This document shows, in pieces, positions 7,610 to 13,622 of a stretch of 21,324 nt of DNA. Made by a program: the position numbers and the translations under genes. Each line of letters opens with the position of its first letter. Positions within the stretch are counted from its first letter, which is position 1. The notes under the pieces are model-generated. The model did no database searches, was not told the DNA's origin, and was given only the letters and a program-made list of their open reading frames with translations. This stretch comes from Flavobacterium sp. (GTDB lineage: Bacteria; Bacteroidota; Bacteroidia; Flavobacteriales; Flavobacteriaceae), in assembly GCA_004296145.1 (NCBI GenBank), contig SEBM01000008.1, positions 1-21,324 of the forward strand, in the 5' to 3' direction.

Positions 7610-8911
7610 ATGCGATTCACAAAATCACTTCTGATGAACAAAACGGCGCAAATCAAAAAAAATCATCAATTCATTGTTTTCCGAAAATTAGTTATCGTTT
7701 CTATTTTAATTGGTTTTCTTTCTGCCTTTTTAGGTATTTCCCTAAAAAAAATTACGGAGTATTACGAAGAAATCTTCTTTCATGAAGTTAGCGTAAACCC
7801 AATATATTATGTAGTTTTTCCAGTATTTGGATTATCGGTTATTTATTTTTTAAGGCAATATCTTTTTAAGAAAAAGGAAAACAAAGGAATTAAAGAAGTT
7901 TTTGAAAGTACCAAAACAGCAAAAAACCTTCCTTCTTATAAAATTCCGTCTCACTTTATTAACGGATTATTAACCGTGATTTTTGGAGGTTCAACCGGAA
8001 TCGAGGTTTCTACAGTTGTAGCAACAGCAACAATTGGTTCGGTGGCACAGCAAAAAGAAAATGTTTTCCGTAAATACAAAACTGAATTAATTTGTGCAGG
8101 AGTTGCAGCGGGAATTACGGCTTTATTCAGCAGTCCGATTGCCGGAATTTTATTTGCTGTCGAAGTAATTTCGAGAAAAGTTACACGAGCATTTATAATT
8201 TCTAATGTAATTGCTGTTTCGATTGCTTTTGCTTTATTATCCATATTAAAAGAAGAGCCTTTATTTACAGTTTCCATTACAACCTGGCATCTAAAAGCTA
8301 TTCCGTATTTTATTCTTTTAGGTATTTTGGCCGGAATAAATTCGGTTTATCTTACACGTTGTGTTTTATTCTTTAAATCTCAATTTGGCAAAATTCAGAC
8401 TCATTATTACAAAATTGTATTAGGCTCGATAGTTTTGAGTGTTTCCTTATTTGTGTTTCCACAATTGTATGGAGAAGGTTATCATTCTTTAAAAACCATT
8501 TTTGGAAATTCTGCTGAAATTCCGTTAACGATAACTTTAGCACTGACTTTCATTGGGATTTTAATTCTAAAACCAATCGTTACTTCTATTACTTTGGCTT
8601 CAGGAGGTGACGGTGGTGTTTTTGCTCCAAGCCTTTTTATCGGTGCTTTTTTAGGATTGTTACTTTCGTCAATATTAAATACATTTTTTAACGCACAGGT
8701 AATTCCTTTAAACTTTATGATTATCGGAATGGCTGCTGTTTTAAGTGCCAGTATTCATGCACCGTTTACAGCAATCTTTTTGGTTTGCGGTTTAACAAAC
8801 GATTATACTTTATTTATTCCGATTTTGGTGGTTTGCTTAATTTCTAAATACACCGCAAAAATGATTTATCCACATACGGTTTATACTTATTCTCCAAGTT
8901 TAATAAAATAA
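7610..8911 (+). CDS. divergent ClC-family anion channel/transporter
   Basis: A 433-residue polytopic membrane protein of the voltage-gated chloride channel (ClC) family. The external gating glutamate is Glu132 in GSTGIEVST, the counterpart of the GREGP motif. The GGVFAPSLFIGAFLG segment (335-349) matches the GGxFxP filter motif, and Tyr425 (HTVYTYSP) may be the inner-gate tyrosine. Two features are unusual: the GSGIP filter aligns with NKGIK (91-95), and PIAGILFAVEVISRK puts Val186 where the proton-path glutamate (Glu203 of ClC-ec1) normally sits, as in channel-type ClCs. No C-terminal CBS domains are present. A second in-frame ATG at 7634 is a possible start. The next gene begins 4 bases after the stop. 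The family call is firm; transported ion and mechanism are open. Confidence 0.92.
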   Translation: MRFTKSLLMNKTAQIKKNHQFIVFRKLVIVSILIGFLSAFLGISLKKITEYYEEIFFHEVSVNPIYYVVFPVFGLSVIYFLRQYLFKKKENKGIKEVFESTKTAKNLPSYKIPSHFINGLLTVIFGGSTGIEVSTVVATATIGSVAQQKENVFRKYKTELICAGVAAGITALFSSPIAGILFAVEVISRKVTRAFIISNVIAVSIAFALLSILKEEPLFTVSITTWHLKAIPYFILLGILAGINSVYLTRCVLFFKSQFGKIQTHYYKIVLGSIVLSVSLFVFPQLYGEGYHSLKTIFGNSAEIPLTITLALTFIGILILKPIVTSITLASGGDGGVFAPSLFIGAFLGLLLSSILNTFFNAQVIPLNFMIIGMAAVLSASIHAPFTAIFLVCGLTNDYTLFIPILVVCLISKYTAKMIYPHTVYTYSPSLIK

Positions 8912-8915
8912 AAGC

Positions 8916-9515
8916 ATGCCTGTCCAGAAAATAAAAAGAAGTTACCGCAAGACACGTTACATTCTTTATAAAGAAACTTTAATTGATTACAAGGAACATT
9001 TTTGGTCATTTTTAGGTTCATTTGTTGGAATTGGGATTTTGGCTTATGTGCAGTCCATACATTTTTCAGGAAGCGATGCCGTTTATTTAATTGGTTCTTT
9101 TGGAGCTTCGAGCGTTTTGGTTTACGGAATTATTCAGAGTCCGTTTTCTCAGCCGCGGAACTTAGTTGGAGGCCATTTGGTTTCGGCGATTGTTGGAGTA
9201 ACGGTTCACAAACTCGTTCCTGATGTTATGTATATTGCCGCTCCCTTGGCCGTTTCTATTGCGATAATTTTAATGCAGATTACCAAAACGCTGCACCCAC
9301 CGGGAGGCGCAACGGCTTTAATTGCCGTTATCGGAACAGAAAAAGTAAAGGCACTTGGTTATATGTATGTCCTTTCTCCTGTTTTAATTGGAGTTTTGAT
9401 TTTGCTTTTTACCGCACTTATTTTTAATAATATGACATCAAGCAGAAGTTATCCGAGTCATAGTTCCTATCACAAGCATTATCATAAGATTCGAAAAAGA
9501 CTTTCTAAGAGATAG
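8916..9515 (+). CDS. HPP-family integral membrane protein
   Basis: This 199-residue protein has about four transmembrane segments (roughly 30-48, 57-73, 86-120 and 150-170) and the family signature HPPGGAT at 127-133. The other conserved parts are also present: GSFGASSVLVYG (60-71) and QPRNLVGGH (79-87). The tail after residue 175 is basic and histidine-rich. Some plant and cyanobacterial HPP proteins have been linked to nitrite transport; bacterial members are otherwise little known. It follows the ClC gene by 4 bases, so the two are almost certainly co-transcribed and may act together in anion movement, which is inference. Confidence 0.9.
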   Translation: MPVQKIKRSYRKTRYILYKETLIDYKEHFWSFLGSFVGIGILAYVQSIHFSGSDAVYLIGSFGASSVLVYGIIQSPFSQPRNLVGGHLVSAIVGVTVHKLVPDVMYIAAPLAVSIAIILMQITKTLHPPGGATALIAVIGTEKVKALGYMYVLSPVLIGVLILLFTALIFNNMTSSRSYPSHSSYHKHYHKIRKRLSKR

Positions 9516-9529
9516 CGTTTTTGATTTCT

Positions 9530-9684
9530 AAAAAATTTAACGCAAAGCACGCTAAGTTTTTTTTAGAAATCAACTGTATGATATTTTAAGGTTCGTAAAG
9601 CTTTGTAAAACCAGGCTTTGCGAACTTTTCTTTTTACAAACTAAGCGTATAAAAAAACTTAGCGTGCTTTGCATTAAATTTTTT
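9530..9684. repeat. second nested inverted-repeat element
   Basis: Outer arms of 34 bases (9530-9563 and 9651-9684) are complementary with one mismatch and contain GCAAAGCACGCTAAG. A shorter inner pair (about 9588-9602 with 9615-9629, core TTCGCAAAGC/GTTCGTAAAGC) forms a second hairpin. The element starts 15 bases after the HPP stop and could end transcription, since the arms carry A and T tracts on both sides. Its layout, one pair of arms inside another, matches the element at 7268-7478, although the sequences differ. Confidence 0.8.
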
Positions 9685-9754
9685 AAATTAAATCCGAAAC
9701 GAAAATCTTTTCAACAAATCACGATTAGTGATTCGTATTTCATTTTTTATATTT

Positions 9755-9762
9755 TACCTTTG
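9755..9762 (+). promoter_or_regulatory. probable -7 box for the pRiA4b ORF-3-like gene
   Basis: TACCTTTG is an exact fit to TAnnTTTG, 23 bases before the ATG at 9786. The -33 position does not show a clear TTTG. Confidence 0.45.
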
Positions 9763-9785
9763 ACCTCTCAATAAAAACAAAGATT

Positions 9786-10328
9786 ATGGTTTATAAATTT
9801 AGAGTTATTCTAGACGCCGAAGAAGATATTTTCAGAGACATTGCGATTCTTGATGAAGATACTCTGGAAGATTTACACAATGCGATCTTCAATGCTTTCG
9901 GTTTTGACGGATCTGAAGTAGCTTCGTTTTACACTTGTGACGAAACCTGGAATCAGGAAGATGAAATTCCTCTTTTTGACACCGGTGATGTTCCTGGCGA
10001 AATCAGAACTATGAATGATTATCCATTGTCCAGTATCTTAGACAAAGAAAACACAAAAATTATCTACGTTTACGATTTCATCAGTATGTGGACTTTCTTA
10101 GTGGAATTGGCCGCTATCGAAGAAGAATCTGTTGGAGCAATTTATCCTGAAACTTTATTCTCTCACGGAGAAATGCCGGACGAAGCTCTTGAAAAAAGCT
10201 TCGAAGCTGATGACATGCACAACGATATCTACGGAGAATTTGAAGACGATTTAGACGAAGACGATCTTGATATGTTCGAAGGCGACGACAGCTTTGAAGA
10301 TTATGGATTTGAGGAAAATTGGAACTAA
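9786..10328 (+). CDS. pRiA4b ORF-3-like protein
   Basis: This 180-residue protein belongs to the plasmid pRiA4b ORF-3-like family (also annotated as an IS1096 passenger TnpR-like protein). Family features include the opening YKFRVIL strand, DTLEDLHNAIFNAFGFDGSEVASFY, and the IYVYDFISMWTFLVEL stretch. The last 45 residues are strongly acidic, with 21 Asp or Glu, and probably disordered. No transposase, inverted ends or recombinase lie beside it, so the name should not be read as evidence for a mobile element; in Bacteroidota it looks like a resident single gene. The biochemical function is unknown. The dispersed repeat family begins only a few bases after the stop. Confidence 0.85.
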   Translation: MVYKFRVILDAEEDIFRDIAILDEDTLEDLHNAIFNAFGFDGSEVASFYTCDETWNQEDEIPLFDTGDVPGEIRTMNDYPLSSILDKENTKIIYVYDFISMWTFLVELAAIEEESVGAIYPETLFSHGEMPDEALEKSFEADDMHNDIYGEFEDDLDEDDLDMFEGDDSFEDYGFEENWN

Positions 10329-10340
10329 CGAAAAGGTTCT

Positions 10341-10824
10341 GAGGTTCTGAGGTTCTGAGTCGCTAAGGTTCTAAGGTTTTTTATTTTAAGAATTTTCTTA
10401 TTTTTATTGAAATTTAAATTCAATAAAATGAGCGATTTTAGAAAGCTTTTAATCTGGCAAAAATCAATGGCCTTGGTTACCAAAATTTATTATTCCACAA
10501 ACAATTTTCCAAAAGAAGAAATCTTCGGATTAACTTCACAAATCAGACGTTGCTCCATTTCAATTCCAAGTAATATTGCCGAAGGTTATGGACGAGAAAC
10601 AGATAAAGATCTTTTACGATTTTTAACTATTTCGAAAGGCTCTTTGTTTGAAATGCAAACTCAATTAGAAGTTGCCAAAAACATATCCTACCTTAAAGAC
10701 GAAGAATTTAACAATTTATATGAGGACAGTCGAGAAGTAGAAAGAATGTTAGTTTCTTTTATAAAAAAAATAAAAGACAGAATCTAAACCTTACTACCTT
10801 AGCAACTTAGAACCTCAGCACCTT
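10341..10824. repeat. inverted-repeat unit enclosing a four-helix-bundle gene
   Basis: A left arm at 10341-10377 and a right arm at 10788-10824 are inverted copies of each other, matching at 31 of 37 bases. The left side begins with tandem GGTTCTGA copies (from 10334). The right arm starts directly after the stop codon of the enclosed gene. The whole unit is 484 bases and could fold as one long stem with the gene in the loop, the same plan as the intervening sequences found in 23S rRNA genes that carry this protein family. No transposase is present and no target-site duplication was identified, so mobility is a suggestion only. Confidence 0.65.
10428..10787 (+). CDS. four-helix-bundle protein of the 23S rRNA intervening-sequence (S23) family
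   Basis: From the ATG at 10428 this is a 119-residue protein of the S23/four-helix-bundle family. Diagnostic stretches are FRKLLIWQKSM at the start, LTSQIRRCSISIPSNIAEG at 36-54, and GSLFEMQTQLEVA at 71-83. Relatives sit in the intervening sequences of fragmented 23S rRNA genes, act as the Avd accessory protein of diversity-generating retroelements, or occur as lone genes; there is no rRNA and no reverse transcriptase here, so this is a lone copy. An upstream TTG (10407) would add seven residues that do not belong to the family, so the ATG is preferred. Imperfect inverted repeats flank the gene tightly. Confidence 0.88.
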   Translation: MSDFRKLLIWQKSMALVTKIYYSTNNFPKEEIFGLTSQIRRCSISIPSNIAEGYGRETDKDLLRFLTISKGSLFEMQTQLEVAKNISYLKDEEFNNLYEDSREVERMLVSFIKKIKDRI

Positions 10825-10831
10825 AAAAAGA

Positions 10832-11890
10832 ATGATCAATTTATTCAACACCCACATCGAGACGCTTGCGATACACCGCGTAGGAAACAAAAGCAGAAAC
10901 GAAGCTATTTTTTTATCGGAACAGCCTTTTAATCTAAATGATGAAATTGTGCCTCTTATCAAGGAGTACTTTTTTAAGCCATTTAGAGAAAAAGAAGAAA
11001 ACTATTATCAGTTTGCGCACGAAGTCGATTTGGATTATAATGACATGTTTAAATATGCGTCAGAGATTTTTGCTAATCCATCTAATGTGCAGGAGATTTC
11101 TAAAAAAATCACTACACATTTGTTTGAGCAGTCAAATCATCCGCATATCAAAAACGGAGAGGTTTATGTAACGTATTTAACTAATTTGAGTATTGACAAT
11201 AATGTTGTTGATGCTATCGGAATTTTTAAAAGTGAGTTACAATCAGACTTTTTACAGTTTGAAGAAAAAAACAGCAATCTTGAAATGATTTTGCAACAAG
11301 GAATCAACCTGAGCAAATTAGATAAAGGATGCCTGATTTTTAATTATAAAAAAGAAGAAGGATACAAAATCCTGACTGTAGACAGCAACCGTTACGACGC
11401 GCGCTACTGGTTAGAGCATTTTTTATCTGTTGATGCTTTTGAAGATGAAAACTTCATCACAAAAAAATATTTGAAATTCTGCCAGAACTTCGCAAAAGAC
11501 GTTGTTTTACCAGCAGAAGACAAAAAAGAAGAAGTAATGTTTATGAACCGATCTGTGAATTATTTCGCAAAAAATGATCAGTTTGAAGAGCAAAATTTCC
11601 TGAATGAAGTATTAGATAACCCCGACTTAATTCCTGAATTCAAAAATTATAAAGTTGATAAAGGAGAAAAATACAGCATCGAAGATGTAACCTCATTCCC
11701 AATTGCTAACTCAGCAGTTTCTGACGCCAGAAAATCGATTAAAAATGTCATTAATCTGGACACTCATATTCAGATCAAAATGGATTTTATTAATCCTGAA
11801 AGCGCCGAGAAATTTGTTGAAAAAGGCTGGGATGAAGAAAAACAGATGTATTACTATTTAGTTTACTTCAACAAAGAAGAAAAAAGCTAA
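10832..11890 (+). CDS. nucleoid-associated protein, NdpA/YejK family
   Basis: This 352-residue protein matches the NdpA (37-kDa nucleoid-associated protein) family over its whole length, starting with the IETLAIHRVGNK segment and ending in the MYYYLVYFNKEE strand. E. coli YejK is bound to the nucleoid, and its exact role is still uncertain. The protein is soluble with no signal peptide. It begins 8 bases after the right arm of the inverted-repeat unit, so its ribosome-binding region borders the repeat. The gene ends before a symmetrical hairpin at 11920-11957 that it shares with the convergent tetR-family gene. Confidence 0.9.
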   Translation: MINLFNTHIETLAIHRVGNKSRNEAIFLSEQPFNLNDEIVPLIKEYFFKPFREKEENYYQFAHEVDLDYNDMFKYASEIFANPSNVQEISKKITTHLFEQSNHPHIKNGEVYVTYLTNLSIDNNVVDAIGIFKSELQSDFLQFEEKNSNLEMILQQGINLSKLDKGCLIFNYKKEEGYKILTVDSNRYDARYWLEHFLSVDAFEDENFITKKYLKFCQNFAKDVVLPAEDKKEEVMFMNRSVNYFAKNDQFEEQNFLNEVLDNPDLIPEFKNYKVDKGEKYSIEDVTSFPIANSAVSDARKSIKNVINLDTHIQIKMDFINPESAEKFVEKGWDEEKQMYYYLVYFNKEEKS

Positions 11891-11919
11891 ATAGCATTCA
11901 TTTCTATTACTTACTTAAC

Positions 11920-11957
11920 AAAAAACCTCGACTACTATTTGTAATCGAGGTTTTTTA
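11920..11957. terminator. bidirectional rho-independent terminator
   Basis: The arms AAAAAACCTCGA (11920-11931) and TCGAGGTTTTTT (11945-11956) form a perfect 12-base stem with a 13-base loop. A tracts on one side and T tracts on the other let it work in both directions. It lies between the convergent nucleoid-protein and TetR-family genes. Confidence 0.88.
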
Positions 11958-11976
11958 ATTTGAATGTTTTCCGGAT

Positions 11977-12558
11977 TTAAAATAAAGAAAACATTGCTTT
12001 GAGAATATCATCATAAACCTGTTTGTCTTTTTCTCCGGCGCGGGCCAAAACCCTGATTCCGGAATAATTATTAAAGACAAAACGAGCCAGAGTCCGCGCA
12101 TCAAGCTGAGTTGAAATTTGTCCTTTCTCCTGCCCTTTTTTGACAGCTTTTAGAAAAACTTCTTCCATTGTCTGTCTGTTATCGCTTACTATGTTTGCAA
12201 TTTCTTCGTCATGCATGGCAAGTTCTACAGAGGAGTTGACCATAAAACAACCTTTAGTAATTCTGTCTTCAAGACTTTCTATGACAGCTTGCTTAAAGAT
12301 TTGTGTAAAAGCCTGTTTGACATCATCTGATTCTTCCAAAAGCTGTTTTACACTATCCTGACCTTGCTTTTGATATCTTTTTAAAGCCTTTGAAAAAAGC
12401 TTTTGTTTATCTCCAAAAGTATCATACAAGCTGGAACGGCTTAATCCTAAATGTGTTACCAAATCCTGGGCCGATGTACCGTTATAACCTTTGTGCCAAA
12501 ATATCTCAACGGCTTTGTCTAAAGCCTGATCTTCATTAAATTCTTTTGTTCTAGCCAT
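11977..12558 (-). CDS. TetR/AcrR-family repressor
   Basis: A 193-residue TetR-type regulator. The N-terminal DNA-binding domain has the usual AVEIFWHKGYNGTSAQDL opening and a helix-turn-helix at about 29-48 (LGLSRSSLYDTFGDK). The rest is the helical ligand-binding and dimer domain. Its only cysteine is Cys104, in TKGCFMVNSSVEL. The aligned position in E. coli NemR is the redox and electrophile-sensing Cys106, so sensing of reactive species is a possibility, not a finding. It lies downstream of the SDR gene on the same strand. The 14-base near-palindrome at 12612-12625 in front of it matches the palindrome in front of the SDR gene, so it probably represses both itself and the SDR gene. Confidence 0.92.
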   Translation of the reverse strand: MARTKEFNEDQALDKAVEIFWHKGYNGTSAQDLVTHLGLSRSSLYDTFGDKQKLFSKALKRYQKQGQDSVKQLLEESDDVKQAFTQIFKQAVIESLEDRITKGCFMVNSSVELAMHDEEIANIVSDNRQTMEEVFLKAVKKGQEKGQISTQLDARTLARFVFNNYSGIRVLARAGEKDKQVYDDILKAMFSLF

Positions 12559-12593
12559 GACTTAAAAATTAAATTTAAACTTTAATTCTTTTA

Positions 12594-12625
12594 CAAAGAT
12601 ACAAAAAATACGGAACAATCGTTCC
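12594..12625 (-). promoter_or_regulatory. promoter and operator of the TetR-family gene
   Basis: On the minus strand GGAACGATTGTTCC (12625-12612) is a palindrome with one mismatched pair. It is followed 10 bases later by TATCTTTG (12601-12594), an exact TAnnTTTG -7 box; the ATG lies 35 bases further on at 12558. The operator covers the -33 region, the expected arrangement for repression. It shares its half-sites with the palindrome before the SDR gene. Confidence 0.75.
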
Positions 12626-12642
12626 TGAATTAGAGCAAAAAA

Positions 12643-13395
12643 TTAAACTACAGAATTTACGATAAGTCCGCCGTCAACAACGATTTCTGTTCCTGTAATA
12701 AAGGCTGAATCATCTGAAGCAAGGAAGGCAACTGTTTTTCCGATTTCTTCTGCTTTACCAAAACGTTTTAATAAAATTTTGTCTCCTAAAAGAGCCCCTA
12801 AGCCTTCTACTTCTGCTTGTTCTAATCCTAATTTTCCATAAAGAGGAGTTTCAACCGGTCCGGGAGAAATAGCGTTTATTCTAATTTTTCTTGGTGCTAA
12901 TTCTGTAGCAAACACTCTGTTTAGAGATAATATTGCGCCTTTACTCGCTGCATAAACACTTGAATTTGGCATACCAATACTTGCGTTTACAGAAGTATTA
13001 AAAATAACAGATCCACCATCATTTAAAATTGGTAATAATTTTTGAAGCGTAAAATAAACTCCTTTTACATTTACATTCATGATCGAATCAAAATGATCTT
13101 CTGATGCAGATTCTAAAGGTGCGAAAGCAGCAATACCGGCGTTTAAGAATATAGTATCAATTTTACCAAATTTTGCAGCTACTTCAACTACTAAATTATC
13201 GATTGATTTTAAGTCAGACTGATCTGCTACAATTCCTGTAACGTTCAATTCTTTTTCTGCTCTGTCCAAAGCTTCTTTGTTTCTTCCGGTTACAATTACT
13301 TTTGCACCTCTTTCTGCTAATACAGCTGCTGCTGCGTAACCAATTCCACTGTTTCCTCCAGTTACTAAAGCAACTTTGTTTTCTAAATTTTTCAT
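12643..13395 (-). CDS. SDR-family NAD(P)-dependent oxidoreductase
   Basis: A classical short-chain dehydrogenase/reductase of 250 residues. The cofactor motif TGGNSGIG is at 12-19, NAG at 85-87, and the catalytic residues are Asn109, Ser135, Tyr148 and Lys152 (YAASK). Arg38 after the second strand (VTGRNK) suggests NADP(H) preference. The segment SPGPVETPLYGK and the closing FITGTEIVVDGG are typical. The substrate cannot be read; such genes are commonly called 3-oxoacyl-ACP reductase or glucose dehydrogenase without proof. It is controlled by a palindromic operator about 50-75 bases upstream, and the TetR gene follows after 84 bases under its own operator. The pairing suggests an inducible detoxifying reductase, which is inference. 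Confidence 0.93.
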   Translation of the reverse strand: MKNLENKVALVTGGNSGIGYAAAAVLAERGAKVIVTGRNKEALDRAEKELNVTGIVADQSDLKSIDNLVVEVAAKFGKIDTIFLNAGIAAFAPLESASEDHFDSIMNVNVKGVYFTLQKLLPILNDGGSVIFNTSVNASIGMPNSSVYAASKGAILSLNRVFATELAPRKIRINAISPGPVETPLYGKLGLEQAEVEGLGALLGDKILLKRFGKAEEIGKTVAFLASDDSAFITGTEIVVDGGLIVNSVV

Positions 13396-13437
13396 TTTAT
13401 TTGTTTTTATATTATTGATTATTCAATTATTATGGTA

Positions 13438-13472
13438 CAAAGATATAATAACGGAACGATCGTTCCGTTATT
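13438..13472 (-). promoter_or_regulatory. promoter and perfect 26-base palindromic operator of the SDR gene
   Basis: The bases 13447-13472 form a perfect 26-base palindrome with half-site AATAACGGAACGA. Immediately downstream on the minus strand is TATCTTTG (13445-13438), an exact Bacteroidota -7 box, so the operator covers the -33 region. The inner 14 bases match the near-palindrome before the TetR-family gene at 13 of 14 positions. Confidence 0.85.
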
Positions 13473-13595
13473 TATTAAGTTAATATTTTGTTAAATAAAA
13501 AATGAGCCTGAAAACGTTACTGTTTTCAAACGTTGAAATCTATTGTGCCATAAATGAAATAGATTATAAAAAGACCTACTTTCTTAATTTATGCT

Positions 13596-13603
13596 TAATT
13601 TTG
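13596..13603 (+). promoter_or_regulatory. possible -7 box for the GAF-domain gene
   Basis: TAATTTTG fits TAnnTTTG and lies 19 bases before the ATG at 13623. The palindromic operator 125 bases upstream points the other way and is too distant to be assumed to act here. Confidence 0.4.
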
Positions 13604-13622
13604 CATTCTAAAACAAATTCAG

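Noticed and set aside
9786..10328. pRiA4b ORF-3/TnpR-like name as a sign of a transposon
   Set aside because: No transposase, resolvase active site or terminal repeats are associated with it; the name is inherited annotation.
10407..10427. TTG start for the four-helix-bundle gene
   Set aside because: The added residues are Lys/Phe-rich translation of an AT leader, and the family begins at the ATG 21 bases downstream.
10341..10824. A diversity-generating retroelement, because S23-like Avd proteins accompany these
   Set aside because: No reverse transcriptase, template repeat or variable repeat was found.
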